The position numbers and the translations under genes were made by a program. Of a stretch of DNA of 64,000 nucleotides, positions 53,496-63,203 are shown piece after piece. Source of the stretch: an uncultured Jannaschia sp. (GTDB taxonomy: Bacteria; Pseudomonadota; Alphaproteobacteria; Rhodobacterales; Rhodobacteraceae); assembly GCA_947494145.1 (NCBI GenBank), contig CANLTZ010000011.1:118105-182104 (forward strand), given 5' to 3'. The notes under the pieces were generated by a model. The model was not told where the DNA came from. It saw nothing but the letters and a program-made list of their open reading frames with translations, and ran no database searches. Every line of letters begins with the position of its first letter. The first letter of the stretch is position 1.

Positions 53496-54565
53496 TGGAC
53501 AATATCCCCGCGCTCAGCGCCCGGCATCTCAAGAAGTCTTACGGCGCGGTCGATGTTCTTCATGACATCAATCTGGACATGGCGAATGGTGAATTCCTCG
53601 TCCTTGTGGGCCCGTCGGGCTGCGGCAAATCCACCCTGCTCAACTGCATCGCGGGGCTGGAAGAAACCTCGGGCGGGCAGCTTCAGATCGGCGGGCGCGA
53701 CGTCACCCATGAGCCGCCCAAGGACCGCGATATTGCCATGGTCTTTCAGAGCTACGCGCTTTATCCCACCATGAGTGTGGCGGAAAACATCGGCTTCGGC
53801 ATGAAGGTCCGGCGCATGCCTAAGACCGAAATCGACCGGAAGGTCCGCGACGTCGCCAAGCTTTTGCAGATCGAAGACTTGCTGGACCGCCAGCCTGCGC
53901 AATTGTCAGGCGGGCAGCGCCAGCGCGTGGCCATGGGACGCGCGCTGGTGCGGAACCCAAAACTGTTTCTCTTCGATGAGCCGCTGTCGAACCTGGACGC
54001 CAAGCTGCGTGTCGAAATGCGCGCCGAAATCAAGCGGCTGCACAAGCGCACCGGCGCCTCCATCGTCTACGTGACCCACGACCAGATCGAGGCCATGACG
54101 CTGGCCACCCGGATTGTCGTCTTGAAGGACGGCTATGTGCAGCAGATCGCCACCCCGGAGGAGATCTACGACACCCCCGCCAACACCTTCGTGGCCGACT
54201 TCATGGGGTCGCCGCCGATGAACCTGGTCCCCGCAGTGGTGGTAGCCGAGGGCTTGCAGGTCGACGGCCATGTGCTGCCGATGCCGGATTGGCACCCCGA
54301 GGCTCTGCCCGCCACCGTCACCCTTGGGATCCGGCCCGAGCAGATCACCATGGCGCAAGGCACGGGCGATATCACCATCACACCCACGATGATCGAGAAT
54401 ACCGGCGCCGAGTGCTACCTGTCCTTCGTGCTTGGCGGCGAGACGGTGACCGCCAAGCTGCCGGGCCGGATCGATGAGGAGTCGACGGACGCCGTGTCCC
54501 TGACACTGGGGCGCAACAAGATCGTGCTGTTCAATCCCGCGGATGGGCGGCGGATTGCGCTTTGA
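53492..54565 (+). CDS. Sugar ABC transporter ATPase, MalK/UgpC-type
   Basis: A 357-residue ATPase: Walker A GPSGCGKST (about 38-46), Q-loop VFQSYALYP, signature LSGGQRQRVAMGRAL, Walker B LFLFDEPLSNLDA, H-loop YVTHDQ, then the C-terminal TOBE/MRD domain (from about 240). The ATG overlaps the LacI stop (ATGA) and has AAGGAGG upstream. It lies on the strand opposite to its permeases but completes the importer. Confidence 0.95.
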   Translation: MMDNIPALSARHLKKSYGAVDVLHDINLDMANGEFLVLVGPSGCGKSTLLNCIAGLEETSGGQLQIGGRDVTHEPPKDRDIAMVFQSYALYPTMSVAENIGFGMKVRRMPKTEIDRKVRDVAKLLQIEDLLDRQPAQLSGGQRQRVAMGRALVRNPKLFLFDEPLSNLDAKLRVEMRAEIKRLHKRTGASIVYVTHDQIEAMTLATRIVVLKDGYVQQIATPEEIYDTPANTFVADFMGSPPMNLVPAVVVAEGLQVDGHVLPMPDWHPEALPATVTLGIRPEQITMAQGTGDITITPTMIENTGAECYLSFVLGGETVTAKLPGRIDEESTDAVSLTLGRNKIVLFNPADGRRIAL

Positions 54566-54613
54566 GCCGGTGAGAGGTGTGCCTGGACACGTATCTGGCC
54601 AATCTGGGTGCAA

Positions 54614-54795
54614 GCCGGTCCATTGATGGGCCGTGGTTCGGCGATGCAGCTGGTCCACTGCCGCGTTTCATCTCTAACCCCGTGCATACCCCGCCTCAAG
54701 CTTCGCACCAATGTCAGCCAAGTCGCCGGACTGGGGGACGGCCCGTCGATGGACCGGCGCCCTTTGGGCTTGAGTCCAGTTCATGGGTGAAGCGG
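54614..54795 (+). repeat. Dispersed palindromic repeat, copy 4
   Basis: Left arm from 54614 (GCCGGTCCATTGATGGGCC) and right arm ending at 54758 (CGATGGACCGGC). Interior GCACCAATGTCAGCCAAGTC and tail GGGCTTGAGTCCAGTTC match copy 2. Lies between the convergent 3' ends of the ATPase gene (+) and the hypothetical gene at 54825 (-). Confidence 0.85.
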
Positions 54796-54824
54796 AAAGA
54801 CCGTCATCAAACAACCAAGTCGGT

Positions 54825-55295
54825 CTATTGCGCCCGCCATTCCAAGGTCACCGCATCTGGCGCTGCATTCCCACAGGCGGACGTAGCGGCTGAGGCCAGG
54901 ACAAGGTCCAGAAACGCAGGCGCTTCGGCCGGGCTTTCAGCCCATTCCGACCCGTCCGAAAGCGCATCGAACATGGGGGTCGGCACAAAGCCATAGTTCA
55001 GCGTCAACTGCCATATATCCTGGTCCACCCAACCGTCCGGGTCGTCCGGGTCAATATAGGGATAGATGATCTGCCGGGTCAGCCCGATGGTGAAGCGATC
55101 GCCATGACCAAGATCGAATGTGCCCCATTCAAACAGCAACATGTCCCCGTCTTGATCTTCGGGAAGGGCACCCTCGGGACGCTGAGCTTGGTAGAAGGCG
55201 ACCATCAGCGCGAAGGTCTCGGCCATGGGCCGCTCTTCGATTGGCGTTGTGCTGAGCGCCCGAAACGCGCTCTCGGCTTGGTTTCTGGTGAACAC
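54825..55295 (-). CDS. Hypothetical protein (156 aa)
   Basis: A soluble, acidic, Trp-rich protein with no signal or membrane segment. Segments such as FEWGTFDLGHGDRFTIGLTRQ and WVDQDIWQLTLNYGF alternate hydrophobic and polar residues. The frame begins at GTG 55295; an ATG at 55226 behind GAAGAG is an alternative. No family recognised. Confidence 0.6.
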   Translation of the reverse strand: MFTRNQAESAFRALSTTPIEERPMAETFALMVAFYQAQRPEGALPEDQDGDMLLFEWGTFDLGHGDRFTIGLTRQIIYPYIDPDDPDGWVDQDIWQLTLNYGFVPTPMFDALSDGSEWAESPAEAPAFLDLVLASAATSACGNAAPDAVTLEWRAQ

Positions 55296-55392
55296 GGGAC
55301 ACGGGCCTGTCAGGCTTGTTTCACTGCATGGACGCTTTTGGCTTGCCGTCTCAGCCTGTCAAGCCCGACGAGGGACCCGCGTGCAGGCGGTC

Positions 55393-55683
55393 CTAGCCCC
55401 CAACGTCCAACCCTGCCAGAACCTGCGCCAAGGCTGCCCCGTGCATGTCGCGGTCGGCGGCGCTGCCTTGGACTTGCGGGCGCGGCAAGCTCAGCTTCAC
55501 CACGCTCAAGTCGGGCAAGTCGAAGCGCTTCACGTCACGCACGCCCAGGCACGCCGCAAACACCTCCGTCTCGATGGACGCCACAGGCGCATAGGTGTCG
55601 GCGTCGCAAAAGATATCCACCGTGATCCAGAACGGCCCCGCATTCTTGGACCGCAGCCGCGCGATGTCGCCCAAACTAGACAT
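55393..55683 (-). CDS. DUF4387 family protein (AtuA-associated)
   Basis: A 96-residue protein with the DUF4387 start MSSLGDIARLRSKNAGPFW, then TVDIFCDADTY and a C-terminal RPQVQGSAADRDMHGAA. The ATG at 55683 overlaps the end of the DUF1446 gene by 8 bp, and family members are usually neighbours of or fused to DUF1446/AtuA proteins. Probably a subunit of the same enzyme. Confidence 0.85.
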   Translation of the reverse strand: MSSLGDIARLRSKNAGPFWITVDIFCDADTYAPVASIETEVFAACLGVRDVKRFDLPDLSVVKLSLPRPQVQGSAADRDMHGAALAQVLAGLDVGG

Positions 55684-57022
55684 CCAGCACCTCCAACCGG
55701 AAGCCATCCATGGGGTCGTCCAGCGCCAGCACATGGTGCAGGACGAACTCGAAACGGGGCCCCATATCGGTTTCTGGCGGGGAAAAAGGGAAGGCGAAGG
55801 TGGGCATGGGTTCATCGGCGGTCAGCGGATGGTGCAATAGAAGCGGGTTGATCAGCTTCGCGACTTCCCGCGCGGTGGGTTCATCGGAGGCGATCACCTG
55901 GGCCATGACACCCACTTCGTTGGGCTGGGCGCGGCCCGGCTCCAACGCGCCCAAGGCGGCATCCACCCCGATCCGGCGCAAGCGCAAATCGTAGGCCACG
56001 GCGCCCATCTGCGCCTCGATCCGGGCGCGGGCCCGCGCCTCCAGCGAGGCGCACCAGTCGGCGATACCCGCCACATAACGCGGATCCCGCAAGATCACGA
56101 GCGATAGGATGCCGTGCCCCGCCTGGCGCGCGCCTTCCAGCTTCACTGTATAGGGCCCCGGCACCCAGGTGCTGCCTTCGACCCGGACCGATTTTTCGCC
56201 CATTTCGCGGTAATTGGCGGCGGACACATCCAAATGCCCCCCGGGTTCATGCAAGCGGATCGGGTCCGCGTTCTCATAAAGTAGATGGGCCGCGACCGTC
56301 TGCGCCGTAGCCCGCGACGTCTCAGCCAGGGGGGTCAGTGTGAAGCCGCCTTCGTCAAAGTCGATCTCGATCACGCCGGTATCGGGATGGGTGCAGCAAT
56401 AGGCGCCACACTCGCCCACCTTGGCCCCGTGCCAGGCCCCACCCGCATCGCAGCCCACGGCCAGGGGCAACGCGGCCAGAATGGCGGTGTCCGTCGTGCG
56501 CCCGCAGATGACGATATCGGCGCCGGTGGCCAAGGCGGCCTGCACCTGTTCCGCCCCTGCCAGCGCCACCAGGTTGGTGCAGGCGCGCGCATCGTCCTCA
56601 TCGGCCTCGGGCGCGCCGGGCAGTGGCGTGACTCGGTCCCAGCGGGCGGCCACCTCGGCCGGGTCGCGGTCGGAATAAAGCACGGCCAGCTTGGCGTGCC
56701 GCCCGGTCTCGGCCAGGATGTCGCGGGTGATGGCGACCAGCCAATCGACCGAAGATGCCGCGCCGCAGGTCCCCGCCGTGCCGATAACCAGCGGGCAATC
56801 GGCGCGCCGTGCGGCATCCAGCAGGACGGCCCAATCGCCCTTAACCTGCGCGCGGGAATACTTACTGACCCCCTGCCCCAGATAGGCCGGCCCACTATCG
56901 GTGGAGCCGCCGTCGATGGCGATCAGGTCCGGGCGGCGGCTGACGCCCAATTCCAACGCCGCCGCGTCCCAGCCCAGGCCCAAGGCACCGGCGGGGACGA
57001 GGATGCGCACGCGGCTAGTCAC
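55676..57022 (-). CDS. DUF1446 (AtuA-like) family protein
   Basis: A 448-residue protein with the AtuA/DUF1446 pattern: VRILVPAGALGLGWD, AIDGGSTDSGPAYLGQG, GTAGTCGAA near the N-terminus, DIVICGRTTDTAI and EPGGHLDVS in the middle. AtuA is needed for acyclic terpene use in Pseudomonas, but many members occur with tricarboxylate transporters and CoA-dependent degradation genes. Start overlaps the tctA end by 8 bp. Confidence 0.88.
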   Translation of the reverse strand: MTSRVRILVPAGALGLGWDAAALELGVSRRPDLIAIDGGSTDSGPAYLGQGVSKYSRAQVKGDWAVLLDAARRADCPLVIGTAGTCGAASSVDWLVAITRDILAETGRHAKLAVLYSDRDPAEVAARWDRVTPLPGAPEADEDDARACTNLVALAGAEQVQAALATGADIVICGRTTDTAILAALPLAVGCDAGGAWHGAKVGECGAYCCTHPDTGVIEIDFDEGGFTLTPLAETSRATAQTVAAHLLYENADPIRLHEPGGHLDVSAANYREMGEKSVRVEGSTWVPGPYTVKLEGARQAGHGILSLVILRDPRYVAGIADWCASLEARARARIEAQMGAVAYDLRLRRIGVDAALGALEPGRAQPNEVGVMAQVIASDEPTAREVAKLINPLLLHHPLTADEPMPTFAFPFSPPETDMGPRFEFVLHHVLALDDPMDGFRLEVLDV

Positions 57023-58535
57023 GGCCTTTGGCAGTCTCGGGCGGGGTGGGCTTGCGCAGGATACGGCGCAGGAACATGGGCGCGATGAAGCCCAGGAAGG
57101 CCGCGATCAGCAGACCCACACTGATGGGCGACGACACCAGATAGGTCCAATCGCCGTCCGACAGCACCATGGCATCGCGCAGCTGCTTTTCCATCTTCCC
57201 GCCCAGCAGAATGCCCAGGATGACCGGCACCGTGGGGATGTCGAGCTTGCGCAAAACGTAGCCCAGCACCCCGAAGGCCGTGACCAGCAACAGGTCGAAA
57301 TAGCTGCCCGTCAGGGAATAGATCCCCACGAAGGCCACCATCGTCACAAACGGCATCAACACGGCGGGCGGCAGGTCCAGGATTTTCACGAAGACCTTCA
57401 CCATGGGCACGTTCATGGCCAGCAACACGAAATTCGCAATCAGAAGTGACGCGATCAGCCCCCAGACCACGTCCGGCCTGTCGGTGAAGAGCGTGGGCCC
57501 CGGCGTGATGTTGAGCGTCACCAGCACCGCCAGCAGCACCGCCGTCGTGCCCGAGCCGGGCACGCCCAGCGTCAGCATAGGCACCAGCGCGCCGCCCGCT
57601 GCCGCGTTGTTGCCCACCTCGGGCGCGGCGATGCCTTTGGGGACGCCGGTACCGAACCCGCCCTTTTCGCCCGCAATGGATTTTTCGGTCACATAGGTCA
57701 GAAACGACCCGAGCGACGCCCCCGCCCCCGGCAACACGCCCGCGATGAAACCCAGCACCGATGAACGCGCCATGGTCCAGCGAGTGGCCCAGATATCACG
57801 CCAGGGCACCGTCACCCGGCCCAGCACCACGTTGAGCGCGCCTTGGGCGCCGTGCTTTTCGATGAAGAAGAACACCTCGGACACGGCAAAAAGGCCGACG
57901 ATGGCCACCAGAAAGTCGACGCCGTCGTAAAGGTGCAGGTTGCCCCCGGTCAGCCGCGCCATGCCGGAATTGGGGTCTAGTCCGATCATGGCGATCATGA
58001 TGCCCAGGCACGACGCGAAGGCGGCCTTGGCCTGGTTCTTCGATGCGATGCCCCCCAGCGTGCAGAAGGCCAGAAGGTAAAGCGCGAAGTATTCCGCAGG
58101 CCCGAACTGATAGGCGATATTGGCCAGGATCGGTGCCAGGAACATCAGCCCGATGGTGCTGAGCGTTGCCCCCACGAACGACGCCACGCCTGAGATGACC
58201 AGCGCGTCCCCGGGGCGCCCGTTCTTGGCCATGGGATGGCCGTCCAGGCAGGTCATCATGGCCGGTTCATCGCCCGGAATGTTCAACAGGATCGAGCTGA
58301 TCCGCCCGCCATACATCGCCCCGTAATAGATGGACGTCAGCAGCACCAAGGCCGCCACCGCATCCAGGCCCAGCGTGAAGGTCAGCGGGATCATGATCGC
58401 GACGCCGTTGGACGGGCCGAGCCCCGGCAAGGCGCCAACGATTGTGCCCAGGAAACAGCCCAGCACCGCCAGCATCAGCGTGTAGGGCGACAGCGCGATG
58501 CTGAAGCCCAGGGACAGATTTGCCAGAATATCCAT
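57015..58535 (-). CDS. tctA: Tripartite tricarboxylate transporter, large permease TctA
   Basis: A 506-residue membrane protein with about 11-12 helices. The two characteristic glycine-rich repeats are present: GALPGLGPSNGVAIMIPLTF (N-terminal) and GVLPGAGASLGSFLTY (middle). Works with TctB in the inner membrane and TctC in the periplasm to import a carboxylate with a cation gradient. Directly follows tctB. Confidence 0.96.
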   Translation of the reverse strand: MDILANLSLGFSIALSPYTLMLAVLGCFLGTIVGALPGLGPSNGVAIMIPLTFTLGLDAVAALVLLTSIYYGAMYGGRISSILLNIPGDEPAMMTCLDGHPMAKNGRPGDALVISGVASFVGATLSTIGLMFLAPILANIAYQFGPAEYFALYLLAFCTLGGIASKNQAKAAFASCLGIMIAMIGLDPNSGMARLTGGNLHLYDGVDFLVAIVGLFAVSEVFFFIEKHGAQGALNVVLGRVTVPWRDIWATRWTMARSSVLGFIAGVLPGAGASLGSFLTYVTEKSIAGEKGGFGTGVPKGIAAPEVGNNAAAGGALVPMLTLGVPGSGTTAVLLAVLVTLNITPGPTLFTDRPDVVWGLIASLLIANFVLLAMNVPMVKVFVKILDLPPAVLMPFVTMVAFVGIYSLTGSYFDLLLVTAFGVLGYVLRKLDIPTVPVILGILLGGKMEKQLRDAMVLSDGDWTYLVSSPISVGLLIAAFLGFIAPMFLRRILRKPTPPETAKGRD

Positions 58536-58976
58536 TCAGCCCCACCCCGCCGGCAGGCCCTGAAGGCTCAACCCCAGCACGAATCGAAACAGAAGCCACA
58601 GCCCCACCGACAGCCCGACCCCCGTCAGCACCGCGGCCACGGGCCGCCCGGCGATCTGGAAAGACAGAACCGCCGACACGATGGCCGTAGGCAGCAAGAA
58701 ACCGAGGGGGCGCAGCGCATAGGCATAGCCCACAAGTAGAACCGTCGCGACGGCCAGGGCGAGAAGCGACCGCATGGCGGGCCATTCCGGGTCTTCATCG
58801 GGTGAGAAGACCATCATGGCCCCGCAAATGGCCGCGACGATGCCGACAGCCATCGGAAAGGCCCGCGACCCCAGCGGGTCCGAAAAGAAGGGCGCCGCGA
58901 TCTGGGAGGCGCTGGCCACATAGGCCAGCGACCCCAGCACGACGACCGCCCCGAAGATGCGATCGCTTGCTCTCAT
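58536..58976 (-). CDS. tctB: Tripartite tricarboxylate transporter, small permease TctB
   Basis: A 146-residue membrane protein with four hydrophobic segments and the SRAFPMAVG motif typical of TctB. Immediately upstream of tctA with no gap and 24 bp downstream of tctC. Confidence 0.92.
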   Translation of the reverse strand: MRASDRIFGAVVVLGSLAYVASASQIAAPFFSDPLGSRAFPMAVGIVAAICGAMMVFSPDEDPEWPAMRSLLALAVATVLLVGYAYALRPLGFLLPTAIVSAVLSFQIAGRPVAAVLTGVGLSVGLWLLFRFVLGLSLQGLPAGWG

Positions 58977-59000
58977 CTCAGCTATCCAGACCCGGCCGGA

Positions 59001-59960
59001 TTACTGGATGACGCCGATTTCGCGGCTCAGCTCGGCGGTTTCCTCGATGTTCTTGTCGATGAAGGACTGGAAATCGTCGCCCACGACCAGGAAGGGCGCC
59101 AGGCCATTGGCCTCCATGGCGGCTTTCCATTCATCGCTTTCTCCCACGGCACGAAGCTTGTCGGCCCATTCCTGGAAACGCTCGTCCGAAATATCCTTGG
59201 GCACGTAAAGCCCACGCCAATTGACGGCGGTGATGTCGAAACCCTGTTCCTTGGCTGTGGGGATGTCCTCGAAGCCCGGCACGCGTTCGTCGGTCAGCAC
59301 CGCCAGCACGCGGACATCGCCGGATTCGATGAAGCCCACCACTTCCGACATGTCGCCGGTCATGCCTTGGGTGAAGCCCCCGATGGTCTGGGTGATGGCA
59401 TCGGCGCCACCATCGACGCCGATATAGCGAATGGTGCGAATGTCATCGATGCCCGCTTCCTTTGCGATCTGAAGCACTTTCAGATGGTCGAAGCCACCGG
59501 CGGCTGACCCACCGGCAAAGGCGACCGAACTCGGGTCGGCCTTCATCGCGTCAAGCATGTCGGTCAGGCTTTGGTAAGGGCTGTCGGCGCCCACCACGAT
59601 GACGCCCGGATCGGCCCCGATGGCACCGACGAAGCGGACTTGGTCGGCGGTGGCCCCGCCGAACGCATCTTGCGCGAGCCGCGTGGCGGTGGCCTGGCTG
59701 GCCGCCACGATCAGGTCGGGGTCCGCGTTGCGTTCATTGGCGACGGTTTGATAGGCGAGCCCGCCGCCGCCGCCGGCCATGTTGGTAACCTGAACGGGCG
59801 CGTCCACGACACCGATATCGTTCATGATCTTGCCGATCTGGCGGCAGGTGAAATCCCAGCCGCCGCCGGGATTGGCGGGTGCGATGCATTCAGCGGCCGT
59901 GGCAGCGCCACCCACGAAGATAGCCACGGCCGTCAGGGCCGAGCGAAGCGTATAGGTCAT
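59001..59960 (-). CDS. tctC: Tripartite tricarboxylate transporter, binding protein TctC
   Basis: A 319-residue periplasmic protein with signal peptide (MTYTLRSALTAVAIFVGGAATAAE). The mature part begins CIAPANPGGGWDFTCR, the ligand-binding loop of TctC. VTNMAGGGGGLAY and SVAFAGGSAAGGFDHL follow. The ATG at 59960 has a GGGAGGA ribosome site. It leads the transporter operon. Confidence 0.95.
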   Translation of the reverse strand: MTYTLRSALTAVAIFVGGAATAAECIAPANPGGGWDFTCRQIGKIMNDIGVVDAPVQVTNMAGGGGGLAYQTVANERNADPDLIVAASQATATRLAQDAFGGATADQVRFVGAIGADPGVIVVGADSPYQSLTDMLDAMKADPSSVAFAGGSAAGGFDHLKVLQIAKEAGIDDIRTIRYIGVDGGADAITQTIGGFTQGMTGDMSEVVGFIESGDVRVLAVLTDERVPGFEDIPTAKEQGFDITAVNWRGLYVPKDISDERFQEWADKLRAVGESDEWKAAMEANGLAPFLVVGDDFQSFIDKNIEETAELSREIGVIQ

Positions 59961-60052
59961 GTAATCCTCCCAGGATGCAGGCCGGATGTTTGCTTGGCCC
60001 CGGCCCCTGGGGCGTAAGGTTACCGCTACGTCGCCCATGGGCAAGCCAATTC

Positions 60053-61237
60053 TCAGACCACGCCCGTTTCGCGGAAGGACGCGATCTCGGCATCGGAATA
60101 GCCCGCTTCCCGTAGGATGGCTTCGGTATGGGCGCCAAGCTCAGGCGGGGGGGTGTCCACCTTGGGCGAGGCGCCGTCGATGCGCATCCCGGTGCGGAAG
60201 GCCCGCACCTCGCGACCGTCGTCCAGGTGATAGGTGGCGATCTGGTCGCGGCCCGTCACTTGGCGGTGGGCCAGCGCGTCTTCCACGCTCAGGATGCGGC
60301 CTGCGGGGATGCCGAGCGCGTTCAACTCTGCCTCCCAATCTTCGGCGGGGCGCTTGACTAGCGCGTCGCCCAAGGCTGCGTTCAACGCTTCGCGATTGGC
60401 CTTGCGGTCGGCGCGTGTGCGAAAGCGCGCATCGTCGATCAATGCCGCAAGACCCAGATGGTGCGCCAGCGCCTCCCATTGCTCCTGCTTGTTGGCCGCC
60501 ACGTTGAGCGGCCCGGTGGCTGTCTGGAATGCCGCCGACGGGGCGGAGGTCAGGTTTTCATTGCCCGCAGGGACCGGCCGCACGCCGCCCACCAGCCAGT
60601 TGGACACCGCCCAGCCCATGGTGCCCAGCAGACTGTCGAGCATGGAGACGTCGATGAAACAGCCCCGCGGGTTCTGATTGAGCGCCGCGCAAATCGCCAT
60701 GGCCGCCGTCAACCCGCCCACCGTGTCGGAAACCGGCCAGCCCGCGCGCAAGGGTGCCACCCCAGGGGCGCCGGTGATGGCCATGGCCCCCGACATGCCC
60801 TGCACGATCTGGTCGTAGGCCGGACGGCCCGCCAACGGCCCTTCCTGCCCGAAGCCGGAAATGGCGCAGTAGATCAGCCGCGGATTCACCGCCCGCAGCC
60901 GCGCAGGGCCCACGCCCAGACGGTCCATCACACCGGGGCGGAAGTTTTCCACCAGCACGTCGGCGCCCTCGACCAGACGTTCCAAAACCGCGCGGCCCGC
61001 CTCGGATTTCAAGTTCAGTGTCAGCGACCGCTTACCAGCATTGGGGGCCAGAAAGCTGATCCCCATGTTCCGCGCACTCAACGCCTCATCCTGGCCCAGT
61101 TGGCGGGCTAGGTCGCCGCTGCCCGGCACCTCCACCTTCACGACATCCGCACCCAAATGGGCCAATTGATGGCAGGCGAATGGCCCCGCCAGCACATTGG
61201 TCAAGTCGAGTACGCGCAGGCCTGCAAGGGGTGTCAT
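60053..61237 (-). CDS. CaiB/BaiF-type (family III) CoA transferase
   Basis: A 394-residue enzyme with the family III N-terminus (GLRVLDLTNVLAGPFACHQLAHLGADVVKVE), VENFRPGVMDRLG, ISGFGQEGPLAGRPAYDQIVQ and a C-terminal RTGMRIDG segment. Moves CoA between carboxylic acids. Just upstream of tctC-tctB-tctA, so it probably activates the imported acid. Confidence 0.93.
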   Translation of the reverse strand: MTPLAGLRVLDLTNVLAGPFACHQLAHLGADVVKVEVPGSGDLARQLGQDEALSARNMGISFLAPNAGKRSLTLNLKSEAGRAVLERLVEGADVLVENFRPGVMDRLGVGPARLRAVNPRLIYCAISGFGQEGPLAGRPAYDQIVQGMSGAMAITGAPGVAPLRAGWPVSDTVGGLTAAMAICAALNQNPRGCFIDVSMLDSLLGTMGWAVSNWLVGGVRPVPAGNENLTSAPSAAFQTATGPLNVAANKQEQWEALAHHLGLAALIDDARFRTRADRKANREALNAALGDALVKRPAEDWEAELNALGIPAGRILSVEDALAHRQVTGRDQIATYHLDDGREVRAFRTGMRIDGASPKVDTPPPELGAHTEAILREAGYSDAEIASFRETGVV

Positions 61238-61318
61238 CGTTTCTCCGTCCGGGACGTTGGTGCAGGCTGGCGCGGACGCAGGCAGGCTGCAACCGGCAAT
61301 CCGCAGATGGGGCGGCGC

Positions 61319-63079
61319 CTAGCCCAACTCATCGATATCGCCGTTGAAGCCTTCGCGAAAACCTTCAGGCAGAAACGCCCGGATCCTGTCCACATCCCCG
61401 GAATCGTATTCCAGATCCGTCGGCGTGATCGTCTTCTTTTCGATCACGACCGAAATATTGTAGCCGTAGCGCCGCACCCAGGGGGTCGAGCAATCGAACC
61501 CGGCCAGCACCAGATTATAAAGCAACAGCCCCGCATTCCACAGCGTGACATGCCCGCCCACGATCTGGGGCTTCACGGGCGGCACGGAAATCGCCACCAC
61601 GCCGCCTTCGCGGACCACGGCATGCAGTTTGCGCAGAAACTGCCCGACATTGAGTTGGTGTTCCAGAACATGCGAGGCGATCGCACAATCGAACTGCTTC
61701 GATATCTCTACCTCGGCGAAATCGCCGATCACCGCGCCACCCGCATCGGGGTTGAGCACGAAATATTTGCTCTTGCCGTAGTCAAGCTCCGTCACGGTCT
61801 TCCCCGCATCGCGCAAGGCACGGGCCTGTTCGCCCGCGCCGCTCCCGATATCGAGGACCGTCTGGAACTGCCGGTCGTCGATAAGGTGCTGCACCATCAG
61901 GCTGCTGAACTTCATAGACCGCAGCTTCGGATCAACGCCGCTAAGCCACTGAGCCATGCACGCCTCTTTGCGGCAATCCCGATCCCCCGTGAAAGCCGCA
62001 GCCCGGTGCCAATGGGCCTGTGCCTCTTCATAGCGGTGACAGGCATTGGCACAGCGCCCCGCGATCTTGAGCCCGCCTACGTTATCGGGGGCGCGGTCCA
62101 GAAAGGCGCAAATTTCCTGATAGGCGAGCGCAGGGTCCCCCAGACGGTAATGGGCCAGGGCCAGAAGGCGATGGATATCCGCGGCATAGGGGTGGTCGGG
62201 CTTGCCATCCAAGACCGGGCGAAACCGATCAATGGACCGCAGAACGCCGCCCGCATCCTTGACCTTGTCAAACCACGTGGCCAGGCGGTAATTGCCGCCG
62301 GCCCAATGGGGCTTTTGCGCCGCCCGCTGCTCCAACACGGCAATCGCCTCGACCCGGCAGCCCGCATTCCAGAACGCCGTGGCATAGGCCAGGATACGCT
62401 GCGAATCGAAGGCCGGGGGGGGCCCGCGATAGACTTGGATCGCCGCCTGATACTTGAACGACCTTGCCAAGATGCGGAATTTGAACCCCGTCTCGGCCAG
62501 CCATTCACACAGCGCCTTCCATTCCCCATCGGGCCAGTTGGGATAGGTCCCGCTATCCAGCCAGTCGCAAAGCTCATCGAAGACGATGACGGTGCCGTCT
62601 ACGATCCGGGCTGTCAGGCGGTCGAGCGTGTATTTCGCCGAACTGTAAAGGTCCGGGTCTTCGTGAATGAAGCGCACGGGGCCCGGATGATCGGCCAGCC
62701 ACGGCCCGAGCGACGCATCGAAGAACCCCTTCACCAGTGTCACATTGCGCGCCACGGGCGGCAATGCGTGTAGCGCGAAATGGCCCGGCCCATAGACGGC
62801 GTCATCGCTGCGCTGCCAGGCCTCCGGCAGCCCTTCGAAGGAATCGAAGCCAACAAACGGATCATCCGGGAAAGCGTGGGCAAGGGCGTTCAGGGATTGG
62901 CCAGTATAGACGCCAAATTCCAGCGCATGGCCGCCCGGCGGGGACAAGGCGTAGCCCGCTTTCAACTGGCGCAGGCGGTCCACGACGACCGGAAATGTCC
63001 GGAAACGTTCGATATTGATGGTTGCCGCGTCGAAGACCTCGCTCAACGCGCCCACGTAATCGGGTCTGGTATCGGACAT
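61319..63079 (-). CDS. Fused TylF-like / class I SAM methyltransferase with TPR-like middle
   Basis: A 586-residue protein of three parts. Residues about 1-230 resemble TylF/MycF O-methyltransferases: EFGVYTGQSLNALA, VGFDSFEGLPEAW and HEDPDLYSSAKYTLD. About 235-370 is helical with TPR-like pairs (GGNYRLATWFDKVKDAGGV, LLALAHYRLGDPALAYQEI). About 390-540 is a second SAM fold: VLDIGSGAGEQARALRDAG, CAIASHVLEHQLNVGQFLRK and VREGGVVAISVPP. Probably modifies sugars or glycans; no glycosyltransferase is adjacent. Confidence 0.85.
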   Translation of the reverse strand: MSDTRPDYVGALSEVFDAATINIERFRTFPVVVDRLRQLKAGYALSPPGGHALEFGVYTGQSLNALAHAFPDDPFVGFDSFEGLPEAWQRSDDAVYGPGHFALHALPPVARNVTLVKGFFDASLGPWLADHPGPVRFIHEDPDLYSSAKYTLDRLTARIVDGTVIVFDELCDWLDSGTYPNWPDGEWKALCEWLAETGFKFRILARSFKYQAAIQVYRGPPPAFDSQRILAYATAFWNAGCRVEAIAVLEQRAAQKPHWAGGNYRLATWFDKVKDAGGVLRSIDRFRPVLDGKPDHPYAADIHRLLALAHYRLGDPALAYQEICAFLDRAPDNVGGLKIAGRCANACHRYEEAQAHWHRAAAFTGDRDCRKEACMAQWLSGVDPKLRSMKFSSLMVQHLIDDRQFQTVLDIGSGAGEQARALRDAGKTVTELDYGKSKYFVLNPDAGGAVIGDFAEVEISKQFDCAIASHVLEHQLNVGQFLRKLHAVVREGGVVAISVPPVKPQIVGGHVTLWNAGLLLYNLVLAGFDCSTPWVRRYGYNISVVIEKKTITPTDLEYDSGDVDRIRAFLPEGFREGFNGDIDELG

Positions 63080-63203
63080 GGCCGCCTCAGGTTCTTGCGT
63101 CGCCGCGAACAGGGCCCCGAGGCGCTATCGGCGTCAAGGGGCGGCGCGCGCCCTCGCGCAGCCTGAGCCCAACCGCTACACCAAAGGTCGGAGGATTTGC
63201 CCC

